From NCBI GenBank assembly GCA_937926265.1, contig CALAZS010000069.1, positions 1 through 20,326 on the forward strand: a stretch of 20,326 nt of DNA. Reading direction: 5' to 3'. Source of the DNA: an uncultured Gammaproteobacteria bacterium. Its GTDB lineage: Bacteria > Pseudomonadota > Gammaproteobacteria > Chromatiales > Chromatiaceae. Both the position numbers and the translations under genes were made by a program. How positions within the stretch are numbered: the stretch's first letter is position 1; each line of letters begins with the position of its first letter. Below the pieces are notes generated by a model. It made no database searches. It saw nothing but the letters and a program-made list of their open reading frames with translations, and was not told the origin of the DNA. Positions 12,287 to 18,912 of the stretch are shown here, one piece after another.

Positions 12287-14719
12287 ATGTCAGACAATCA
12301 CCAGCATTCCTGTTATCACTGTGGCCTGCCTGTTCCTGAAGGCGCTGATTACCTGGTCAATATTCATGGCGAAGATCGTGACATGTGCTGTCATGGCTGC
12401 CAGGCCGTGGCGCAGGCCATTGTAGACGGCGGGCTTGAAAGTTTTTACGACCACAGGGAGGGCCCGTCACGTCGACCTGAAGACCTGGTGCCCGAGCAAC
12501 TGCAGAAATTTGATCTGTATGACCAGGAAAAGCTGCAACAGAATTTTGTTGAGGTCGACGAGGAAAATATTCGTTCAGCATCGCTGATCCTTGAAGGTAT
12601 AACCTGTGCAGCCTGTGTCTGGCTTAATGAACGGCACGTCAAAGGCCTGCAGGGTGTTATCGAGTTCCAGGTTAACTACAGCACGCATCGGGCGCGGGTA
12701 AGATGGGATAACAGCCAGTTACAGCTTAGCGATATTTTAAAAGCGATAACCGCGATTGGTTATATCGCACATCCATTTGATACTTCCAGGCAGGAAGAAA
12801 TCTATAAGAAAGAACGAAAGCTGGCACTGCGCAGACTTGCAGTGGCCGGTCTTGGTGCGATGCAGGTCATGATGCTGGCCGTCGCTCTGTATGCGATGGA
12901 ATATGACTCGGGTGTTGATGAAGGCATGCGCAACTTTTTCCGCTGGATCAGTCTGGTTCTGGCAACGCCGGTTGTGTTTTATTCGGCCAAAACATTTTTT
13001 GTTACAGCCTGGAGAGATATAAAGCGCAAACAGCTGGGTATGGATGTGCCGGTTGCAATTGCTATTGGCGGAGCCTTTACCGCCAGTGTCTGGACAACCA
13101 TCTTTGGCGGGCCGGATGTTTATTTCGACTCGGTCTGCATGTTTGCTTTCTTTTTACTTAGTAGCCGGTTTCTGGAGATGGGGGCGCGTCATCGTGCCGG
13201 CCAGGCTGCCGAGGAATTAATTCGATTATTACCGGCAGTGGCAACCCGTATTGTTGATGGTAAGGAAGACATTGTGGCGGTTGACGAGTTACAGCCGGGT
13301 GATGTTTTACTGGTCAAACCCGGTGAAACGGTTCCCATTGACGGGCATGTGATTGATGGTGTCAGTTCAGTTGATGAGTCACTGCTTACCGGTGAAAGCC
13401 TGCCCCGGGTTAAAGATGTTAACGATGAATTAACCGGAGGCAGTGTTAACGTTGAAAGCCCCTTGACCATGCAGGTAGACAAGGTTGGTGAAGACACTGT
13501 GGTTTCAGGCATTGTACGTTTGCTTGATCGTGCCCAGACTGAAAAACCGACTATTGCCCGGATTGCTGATAAGGTCGCTGCCTGGTTTGTGTTTGTTATT
13601 TTACTGGTTGCCACCGCGGTTGCCTCCTGGTGGTGGCAGCATGACCCGCAACTTGCGTTTGCCATTACGCTTTCTGTTCTGGTGGTGACATGTCCATGTG
13701 CTTTGTCACTGGCCACGCCGGTCGCGATTACCGCAGCCACGGGTGCGTTGACCCGAACCGGTTTGCTTACCACCCGGGGCCACGCACTGGAAACCATGGC
13801 AAAGACGACGCATATCGTGTTCGATAAAACTGGTACGCTGACAGAAGGTAATCTCAGGCTTACGTCGGTAAACCTGATGGCTGATATGGATAAAGAGGCG
13901 GTATTACAGCTTGCCGCATTACTTGAAAGCCGCTCAGAGCATCCGGTTGCACAGGTGTTAACGCATGCGGCAGAAGAACAGTCCAGTGATGTGATTGATT
14001 CCTATATTGCCACACCGGGCCGGGGTATTGAGGCGGTGATTGATGGTGAGGTTTATCGCATCGGTAACCTGAACTTTGTTGCGGAACTGGCCGGTGAAAG
14101 GCAATCGCTGGTTTCCAGTAACCATTCCACCGTGGTTGGCATGTGCAAAGGTGAGCAATGGCTGGCCACTTTTGAGCTCAGTGACCAGATTCGGGAACAG
14201 GCAAAGCAGGTCGTGGATCAACTCAAAAAAGCCGGCCTTAAAGTGTCTTTACTCAGTGGTGACGCCAAGCAGGCAGTTGAACATACCGCCAATATGCTTG
14301 GTATAGAAAACTATGCCTATTCGCAAAGCCCGGAAGACAAGTTGAATGAAATAAGGCAAATGCAGTCCAGCGGTGAAGTGGTTGCAATGGTGGGTGATGG
14401 TGTCAATGATGCGCCAGTGCTTTCCGGGGCAGATGTTTCCCTCGCAATGGGTTCGGGTACACAACTGGCTCATGCCAGTGCTGATATGGTGCTGTTGTCT
14501 GAGCAACTCAACCACCTGGTAACCGGGTTGTTGATGGCACGCAGGACGGTCAAAATTATCAAGCAGAACCTGGGTTGGGCCCTTGGATATAACCTGCTCG
14601 CACTGCCGCTCGCTGCAAGTGGTATGATAGCACCCTGGATGGCGGCACTGGGTATGTCAACCAGTTCACTAGTGGTTGTGGTTAATGCGTTGCGCTTAAA
14701 AAACACTGCCCATTTATGA
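12287..14719 (+). CDS. ccoI: Copper-exporting P-type ATPase for cbb3 oxidase assembly (CcoI/FixI type)
   Basis: Inner-membrane P1B ATPase that moves copper toward the periplasm for insertion into cbb3 oxidase. Its N-terminus has the CcoI/FixI hallmark: a Cys-rich domain with C9, C12 and C34/C35/C38, followed by a heavy-metal domain with C107-AA-C110. Then come about eight membrane helices, the actuator TGE (368-370), the copper-passing CPC (469-471), the phosphorylated D513 in DKTGTLT, the nucleotide-binding HP (552-553) and GDGVND (703-708). The last helices carry NLGWALGYN and MSTSS, as in copper-selective 1B-1 pumps. At 810 aa it is normal for FixI/CcoI. It starts 5 bases after the SCO-like gene with no clear ribosome site. 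ccoS follows. ccoNOPQ and ccoGH are not in the window. Confidence 0.95.
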   Translation: MSDNHQHSCYHCGLPVPEGADYLVNIHGEDRDMCCHGCQAVAQAIVDGGLESFYDHREGPSRRPEDLVPEQLQKFDLYDQEKLQQNFVEVDEENIRSASLILEGITCAACVWLNERHVKGLQGVIEFQVNYSTHRARVRWDNSQLQLSDILKAITAIGYIAHPFDTSRQEEIYKKERKLALRRLAVAGLGAMQVMMLAVALYAMEYDSGVDEGMRNFFRWISLVLATPVVFYSAKTFFVTAWRDIKRKQLGMDVPVAIAIGGAFTASVWTTIFGGPDVYFDSVCMFAFFLLSSRFLEMGARHRAGQAAEELIRLLPAVATRIVDGKEDIVAVDELQPGDVLLVKPGETVPIDGHVIDGVSSVDESLLTGESLPRVKDVNDELTGGSVNVESPLTMQVDKVGEDTVVSGIVRLLDRAQTEKPTIARIADKVAAWFVFVILLVATAVASWWWQHDPQLAFAITLSVLVVTCPCALSLATPVAITAATGALTRTGLLTTRGHALETMAKTTHIVFDKTGTLTEGNLRLTSVNLMADMDKEAVLQLAALLESRSEHPVAQVLTHAAEEQSSDVIDSYIATPGRGIEAVIDGEVYRIGNLNFVAELAGERQSLVSSNHSTVVGMCKGEQWLATFELSDQIREQAKQVVDQLKKAGLKVSLLSGDAKQAVEHTANMLGIENYAYSQSPEDKLNEIRQMQSSGEVVAMVGDGVNDAPVLSGADVSLAMGSGTQLAHASADMVLLSEQLNHLVTGLLMARRTVKIIKQNLGWALGYNLLALPLAASGMIAPWMAALGMSTSSLVVVVNALRLKNTAHL

Positions 14720-14752
14720 TGCCTGTGATGCCTAAGATGTTTATGATGATTA
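14717..14752 (+). repeat. Four imperfect 9-bp tandem units between ccoI and ccoS
   Basis: TGATGCCTG (14717-14725), TGATGCCTA (14726-14734), AGATGTTTA (14735-14743), TGATGATTA (14744-14752). The first unit contains the ccoI stop codon, and the array fills most of the 48-base gap up to ccoS. Confidence 0.75.
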
Positions 14753-14767
14753 TCAGCGAGAAATAAT

Positions 14768-15016
14768 ATGGAAACGTTGTATTTTTTAATTCCTCTGGCT
14801 GCCTTGCTTGTAATTATCGCGGCAGGCCTGTTTATCTGGTCGATTAAGTCAGGTCAGTTCGAAGATATGGAGGGACCGGGTTTTCGTATTTTGATGGACG
14901 ATGATGAAGACATGATTCCGGATGATGCCAAGGTAAAAAACCGGAAAAAGAATACCCAGGGCAAATCTCAAGATACTGAAGTAACTGATGTAACTGAGGT
15001 AAAACAGGAAAAATAA
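14768..15016 (+). CDS. ccoS: Cbb3-type cytochrome oxidase assembly protein CcoS
   Basis: Small single-span membrane protein needed for cofactor insertion into cbb3 oxidase. The first 50 residues fit the family well: METLYFLIPLAALLVIIAAG as the membrane helix, then FIWSIKSGQFEDMEGPGFRI split over the conserved SGQFEDMEGP block, then the acidic DDDED. The usual family length is 50-70 aa; here 82 aa because of a Lys-rich and Thr/Glu-rich tail that includes the TEV-TDV-TEV repeat. It is 48 bases after ccoI, as in many proteobacteria where ccoIS are adjacent. A strong bidirectional terminator lies about 40 bases after its stop. Confidence 0.93.
   Translation: METLYFLIPLAALLVIIAAGLFIWSIKSGQFEDMEGPGFRILMDDDEDMIPDDAKVKNRKKNTQGKSQDTEVTDVTEVKQEK
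14975..15001 (+). repeat. Three 9-bp tandem units in the ccoS tail
   Basis: ACTGAAGTA, ACTGATGTA and ACTGAGGTA follow each other at 14975-14983, 14984-14992 and 14993-15001, each differing only at the sixth base. They encode the TEV-TDV-TEV segment of the C-terminal tail. Confidence 0.88.
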
Positions 15017-15049
15017 AAGCCAAATAAAAAACCAAAAAAAACAATCCAT

Positions 15050-15077
15050 AAAAAAAAGGGCCTTCGGCCCTTTTTTT
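15050..15077. terminator. Bidirectional Rho-independent terminator between ccoS and rpoH
   Basis: GGGCC-TTC-GGCCC (15058-15070) is preceded by an A-run (15050-15057) and followed by seven T (15071-15077). The A- and T-runs extend the stem and make it work for both the rightward cco transcript and the leftward rpoH transcript. Confidence 0.93.
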
Positions 15078-15111
15078 GTACTCTGATTAAACAATCAAAT
15101 TGATTTATCAG

Positions 15112-15963
15112 TTAGGCAGCCATGGAGGTTTTCAGCTTGTTCATGGCATTTTTTTCAATCTGGCGAATGCGTTCAGCTGAAACATTGTATTTTTCAGCCA
15201 GGTCATGCAGGGTTGCCTTGTCTTCTTTGAGCCAGCGGGTCTGGATAATATCAAGACTGCGTTCATCAAGTGTTTCCATCGCAGACTGCAGGCGACTCAA
15301 GTTGTCGGCATCCATGTCTTCTTTTTCAATCGTGGATGCAGGTTCCATGCGCATATCAGAAAGATAGGTTGCTGGAGCAGTGGTAACGGAATCATCATCA
15401 TTATCATCGCTAACATCGAATGCTACGTCTGCATTGTTCAAACGTGCTTCCATTTCCACTACGGTTTCAGGTTTAACACCAAGATCCTGTGCAACACTGT
15501 TGATTTCGTCCTGGGAGAACCAGCCGAGACGTTTCTTGCTGCTACGCAGGTTAAAGAACAGTTTGCGCTGTGCCTTGGTAGTGGCGATTTTCACAATACG
15601 CCAGTTACGCAGGATATACTCATGCATTTCTGCTTTGATCCAGTGAACAGCAAATGAAACCAGGCGAACCCCGACACTTGGGTCGAAACGACGAACTGCT
15701 TTCATCAATCCTACGGTACCTTCCTGAATCAGGTCCTGTTGAGGCAGGCCATAACCCTGGTAACCACGCGCTATTTTGATCACGAATCGAATGTGGGAAA
15801 GAATCAGGCGCTGGGCAGCTGCCAGGTCCTGTTTTTCCTTGAAGCGCAGGGCAAGTTGATGCTCTTCCTCGGCGGAAAGCATAGGTACCTGGTAAGCAGC
15901 CGAAATATACGACTCGATACTGCCTGTAGGTAGCGTTGCTGCGATTGCAAGGTCTTTACGCAT
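15112..15963 (-). CDS. rpoH: Heat-shock sigma factor RpoH (sigma-32)
   Basis: RNA polymerase sigma factor for the heat-shock regulon. The 283-aa length equals the family norm. Region 2 contains LSHIRFVIKIARGYQGYGLP, DLIQEGTVGLMKAVRRFDP and the -10-binding VSFAVHWIKAEMHEYILRNW (each block quoted in part). The diagnostic RpoH box QRKLFFNLR is at 132-140. Region 4 ends with LAEKYNVSAERIRQIEKNAM, the -35-binding helix-turn-helix. The acidic run DDNDDD in the middle is a small local expansion (ATC repeats). AGGAG lies just before the ATG at 15963. It follows ftsX in the usual ftsY-ftsE-ftsX-rpoH order, but has its own promoter region with two CIRCE sites, implying HrcA repression. Confidence 0.97.
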   Translation of the reverse strand: MRKDLAIAATLPTGSIESYISAAYQVPMLSAEEEHQLALRFKEKQDLAAAQRLILSHIRFVIKIARGYQGYGLPQQDLIQEGTVGLMKAVRRFDPSVGVRLVSFAVHWIKAEMHEYILRNWRIVKIATTKAQRKLFFNLRSSKKRLGWFSQDEINSVAQDLGVKPETVVEMEARLNNADVAFDVSDDNDDDSVTTAPATYLSDMRMEPASTIEKEDMDADNLSRLQSAMETLDERSLDIIQTRWLKEDKATLHDLAEKYNVSAERIRQIEKNAMNKLKTSMAA

Positions 15964-15997
15964 ATTTACTCCTGAAAATTTCTTTTCTGATAGAAGA

Positions 15998-16024
15998 TTA
16001 GCACTCTCATAAAAAGAGTGCCAG
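15998..16024. promoter_or_regulatory. CIRCE element 1 (HrcA site), imperfect
   Basis: TTAGCACTC (15998-16006), 9 bases, GAGTGCCAG (16016-16024). The left arm matches the CIRCE consensus fully and the right arm matches 7 of 9. It lies 35 bases upstream of the rpoH start codon. Confidence 0.85.
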
Positions 16025-16026
16025 TG

Positions 16027-16056
16027 ATTTTAGCACTCCTGATATAAGAGTGCTAA
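16027..16056 (-). promoter_or_regulatory. Possible rpoH promoter overlapping CIRCE 2
   Basis: On the minus strand, -35 TTAGCA (16056-16051), 18-base spacer, -10 TAAAAT (16032-16027). Each hexamer matches sigma-70 consensus in part (4 and 5 of 6). If right, the start lies near 16020 and HrcA bound to CIRCE 2 would cover the promoter, and CIRCE 1 would lie across the start site. Confidence 0.5.
16030..16056. promoter_or_regulatory. CIRCE element 2 (HrcA site), perfect
   Basis: TTAGCACTC (16030-16038), 9 bases, GAGTGCTAA (16048-16056): identical to the CIRCE consensus in all 18 positions and in spacer length. CIRCE normally controls groESL and dnaK operons through the HrcA repressor. Here it stands in the 130-bp gap between ftsX and rpoH. 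Confidence 0.95.
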
Positions 16057-16093
16057 TTACTGGAAAAGTTCTCTAAATTACTGAAAAAAATAA

Positions 16094-17101
16094 TTATTCA
16101 GGCTCAATTGCGCTTAAATGACGGCTTACGGCAAGCCAGGCTCCGGCAAGCCCCAGGAATGCTGTTCCCAAAAGCAATGTCACTGTGGTGGAAAGTCCCA
16201 GAATATCGAGACTGAATTCACTTTGGTAGAGGCCTGTCAGTTTTTCGATGGGGCCGGATAAAAGCCAGAGTGACACGGTTACCAGCAGCCAGGCGATCAA
16301 ACCGCCGAGCAAACCGTACCAGAAACCGCTGTAGAGAAACGGCCTGCGAATAAAGGCGTTAGTGGCGCCAATCAGTTTGGTTATTTCTATTTCTGCCTGG
16401 CGGTTCTGGATTTCCAGGCGGATGGTGTTTCCGATAATCAGAAGCACTGCAAGGCTGAGTAAAGTAGCAAGCACGATCACAGCCCTGATGGCGATATCAG
16501 TGATGGCGTGAAAACGGCGCACCCATTCAAGGTCAAGCTGGGCAAAATCCGCATGACTTTCCTGGTTAAGTTTTGTCAGCAGCAGTTCGGATTTTTCCGG
16601 TGAGCTGTGATCCGGCGTTGGACTGATAACCAAAACGGCAGGCAGCGGGTTTTCCTGGATGACTTCAAGTGCCTTGCCAAAACCGCTGAATTGCTGGAAT
16701 TCAATAAGTGCGTCATCACGGGTGATCAGGTCAACCGAGTCAATTTCAGGCATCTTTACAAGACGATTGATTAACACCTCGATCTGGGTATCGCTGGTTT
16801 CGTTTTTAAGAAACATCGATATGCTGGCGCCGCCGTCCCAACTGCCACTGATTTGCTTGACGTTGTCGAGCATCACCCACATGCCTGCCGGTAGAGAAAC
16901 AGCAATGCCCAGTACAGTTGATGTCATCAGAGTTGCCACCGGGGAGCGGCTTAGGCGTCCCAGGCTTGCCAGTGCCACCTGCAGATGTCGAAAAAACCAG
17001 ATGTGCAGACGCGATGGCTGACGTGCCATATTTTTCCTGGGATTTTTCCAGGCTTTTTTCCTGGTTTTTTTGCTGGGTTTCCTGGGGATTTTATTGAGCA
17101 T
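16094..17101 (-). CDS. ftsX: Cell division protein FtsX
   Basis: Membrane subunit of the FtsEX complex, which activates cell-wall hydrolases at the division site. Four transmembrane helices are visible with the large periplasmic loop after the first one; the conserved VDLITRDDALIEFQQFSGFG and ENPLPAVLVI blocks lie in that loop, and KLIGATNAFIRRPFLYSG is the cytosolic coupling motif. I set the start at ATG 17101, one base after the ftsE stop (335 aa). An alternative ATG at 17029 (311 aa) has a better ribosome site (AGGA, 6 bases before). The 24 residues between the two starts are strongly cationic tetrapeptide repeats. The 17146 frame start lies within ftsE and is unlikely. It ends 130 bases before rpoH. 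Confidence 0.93.
   Translation of the reverse strand: MLNKIPRKPSKKTRKKAWKNPRKNMARQPSRLHIWFFRHLQVALASLGRLSRSPVATLMTSTVLGIAVSLPAGMWVMLDNVKQISGSWDGGASISMFLKNETSDTQIEVLINRLVKMPEIDSVDLITRDDALIEFQQFSGFGKALEVIQENPLPAVLVISPTPDHSSPEKSELLLTKLNQESHADFAQLDLEWVRRFHAITDIAIRAVIVLATLLSLAVLLIIGNTIRLEIQNRQAEIEITKLIGATNAFIRRPFLYSGFWYGLLGGLIAWLLVTVSLWLLSGPIEKLTGLYQSEFSLDILGLSTTVTLLLGTAFLGLAGAWLAVSRHLSAIEPE
17030..17086 (-). repeat. 12-bp repeat array coding a Lys/Arg-rich FtsX tail
   Basis: On the minus strand the codons fall into units CCCAGGAAA, CCCAGCAAAAAA, ACCAGGAAAAAA, GCCTGGAAAAAT, CCCAGGAAAAAT. They encode PRK, PSKK, TRKK, AWKN and PRKN. The last unit also makes the ribosome site for the internal ATG at 17029. 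Confidence 0.8.
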
Positions 17102-17102
17102 T

Positions 17103-17777
17103 TCAGTTAACAGGATGATGCGTGTCAGCGACAAGTTGCCCGGCATTCAGGGTAATGACGCGCTGTCTCATTTTGGTTACAAGGCTGATGTCATGCGAAG
17201 CAATCAGCAGGGTCACGCCCACCTGGTTGAACTGCTGGAACAGATTCATGATTTCTTCTGACAGTTCCGGGTCCAGGTTGCCGGTAGGTTCGTCGGCGAC
17301 AACTACAGGGGGCTTACTGACCACGGCACGGGCGATACCAACACGCTGTTGTTCACCGCCGGACAAGGTGACCGGAAAAGCTTTTTCGCGGTTCAACAGG
17401 TTGACCTTGTCGAGGGCCGCCCGCACGCGCCGGCCAATTTCTGAACGGCTTGCACCAGAGACAATCAGGGGCAAGGCGACATTGTCAAAAACCGTACGGT
17501 CAGGCAGTAAGCGGTGGTCCTGGAAAATCATGCCTATTTTGCGACGATGATAGGGTATTTGACTTGAACTGACTTTGCCGAGGTTGCGGCCATCGACCAT
17601 CACCTGGCCTCGGGTTGAATGTTCCAGCAGGCCGATAAGTTTCAGCAGGGTACTTTTGCCTGCACCTGAGTGCCCGGTAAGAAAAGCCATTTCCCCGGGT
17701 TCCATGTGAAAGCTGACATTGCTGAGGCCTTCATGACCACCGGCATAGCGTTTGGTTACGTTATCAAATCTAATCAT
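17103..17777 (-). CDS. ftsE: Cell division ATP-binding protein FtsE
   Basis: ABC-type ATPase partner of FtsX, cytosolic, peripheral on the membrane. From ATG 17777 the protein has 224 aa, the normal FtsE length. Motifs: Walker A GHSGAGKS (35-42), Q-loop Q86 in GMIFQDHRLL, signature LSGGEQQR (138-145), Walker B VVVADEP (158-164) and the H-loop in LLIASHD. The N-terminus MIRFDNVTKRYAGG is typical. A longer frame to 17915 exists but would lie inside the ftsY 3' end, so I reject it. The start overlaps the ftsY stop by 8 bases and ftsX starts one base after the stop, so the three are translationally coupled. Confidence 0.96.
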   Translation of the reverse strand: MIRFDNVTKRYAGGHEGLSNVSFHMEPGEMAFLTGHSGAGKSTLLKLIGLLEHSTRGQVMVDGRNLGKVSSSQIPYHRRKIGMIFQDHRLLPDRTVFDNVALPLIVSGASRSEIGRRVRAALDKVNLLNREKAFPVTLSGGEQQRVGIARAVVSKPPVVVADEPTGNLDPELSEEIMNLFQQFNQVGVTLLIASHDISLVTKMRQRVITLNAGQLVADTHHPVN

Positions 17778-18801
17778 TATCAAACAAAGCGGCAACGAAA
17801 TCATCGGCATCAAACGGCCTGAGATCATCAATGCTCTCACCAATGCCGATGAAACGAATAGGTATGCCAAGCTTTTCAGCAATGGCAAATACGATACCAC
17901 CCTTGGCCGTGCCATCCATTTTTGTCAGCGTAATACCCGTCAGCGGTGTCGCCTGGTTAAACTGCTCAGCCTGGTTTAATGCGTTTTGACCAGTGCCGGC
18001 ATCAACAACCAGCATGACTTCATGCGGAGCGTCTGGGTCTATTTTTTTCATGACGCGGCCAATCTTGGCCAGTTCGTCCATGAGATTGGTCTTGGTATGC
18101 AGACGGCCGGCGGTATCGGCAATCAATATATCAACGTTTCTGGCAGTAGCGGCTTGCAGCGCATCAAAAATAACCGAGGCAGAATCAGCACCGGTTTGTT
18201 GTGCAATTACCGGGATATCATTGCGTTCGCCCCAGGTGATCAATTGCTCAACTGCCGCAGCCCTGAAAGTGTCACCGGCAGCCAGCATCACGCTGTTACC
18301 ATCCTGCTGAAGTCGCTTGGCAAGCTTGCCTATTGTGGTTGTTTTGCCGGCACCGTTGATACCCACCATCAAAATGACCTGGGGTTTGCCGGCAGCAGAC
18401 TGCCTGATATCACTCTCGGATTGACGTAGGATGTCTGCCAGCATTTCACGCAGCCTGGTAACCAGGGCGTCTGGATCACTTAACTCGTTGCGGTTAACAC
18501 TATCAGTGAGATCGTTGATAATGCGGCTGGTGGCTTCAACGCCAACATCGGATGTCAGTAACAGGTTTTCCAGGTCTTCGAGTAATTCATCATCTATTTT
18601 CTTTTTACCCAGTATCAGGTTGCTTAAGCCCTGGGTAAAGTGTGAACGTGAGCGGGCAAGCCCTGACTTGAGGCGTGCGAACAAACCTTGGGGCTGCTCT
18701 GTTTCGGAAGCTGAATTTGAGCTATTCTCCTGATCTGCTTGTGAAGAGTCATTGGCGACGGGTTTGTCGTCGTTTTTTTTGCGTTTACCAAAACCAAACA
18801 T
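17770..18801 (-). CDS. ftsY: Signal recognition particle receptor FtsY
   Basis: SRP receptor GTPase that brings ribosomes making membrane proteins to the translocon. The 343-aa protein has a basic N-terminus (MFGFGKRKK), a short acidic/Ser-rich A domain (about 10-40; much shorter than in E. coli, as in many other gammaproteobacteria), the N domain from about 40, and the G domain: G1 GINGAGKTTT (147-156), GDTFRAAAVEQL, DTAGR (229-233), TKMDGTAKGG and the closing IRFIGIGESIDDLRPF. The ATG at 18801 lacks a strong AGGAG. First gene of ftsY-ftsE-ftsX on the minus strand, divergent from the M16 peptidase gene. Assignment is certain. Confidence 0.97.
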   Translation of the reverse strand: MFGFGKRKKNDDKPVANDSSQADQENSSNSASETEQPQGLFARLKSGLARSRSHFTQGLSNLILGKKKIDDELLEDLENLLLTSDVGVEATSRIINDLTDSVNRNELSDPDALVTRLREMLADILRQSESDIRQSAAGKPQVILMVGINGAGKTTTIGKLAKRLQQDGNSVMLAAGDTFRAAAVEQLITWGERNDIPVIAQQTGADSASVIFDALQAATARNVDILIADTAGRLHTKTNLMDELAKIGRVMKKIDPDAPHEVMLVVDAGTGQNALNQAEQFNQATPLTGITLTKMDGTAKGGIVFAIAEKLGIPIRFIGIGESIDDLRPFDADDFVAALFDND

Positions 18802-18912
18802 TTTATAGGGAACCTGCAGAATAATTGACTGTCATTTTACCTGACTGAAATGAGCAGAAAAGTACTTTAACCCATATCACATACATAATCCTGACTAGAT
18901 GCAACAACAACT

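Noticed and set aside
13189..13797. 202-codon minus-strand frame inside ccoI
   Set aside because: Lies fully opposite a well-conserved gene, with Ser/Thr-rich composition typical of an antisense frame.
17102..17146. ftsX start at 17146
   Set aside because: It lies inside ftsE; ATG at 17101 or 17029 fits spacing and family better.
17778..17915. 46-residue N-terminal extension of ftsE
   Set aside because: It lies in the ftsY coding region and is not part of the FtsE family; MIRFDNV at 17777 is the normal start.
18825..18853. Promoter for the M16 gene from TTGACT at 18825
   Set aside because: No acceptable -10 at 16-18 bases.
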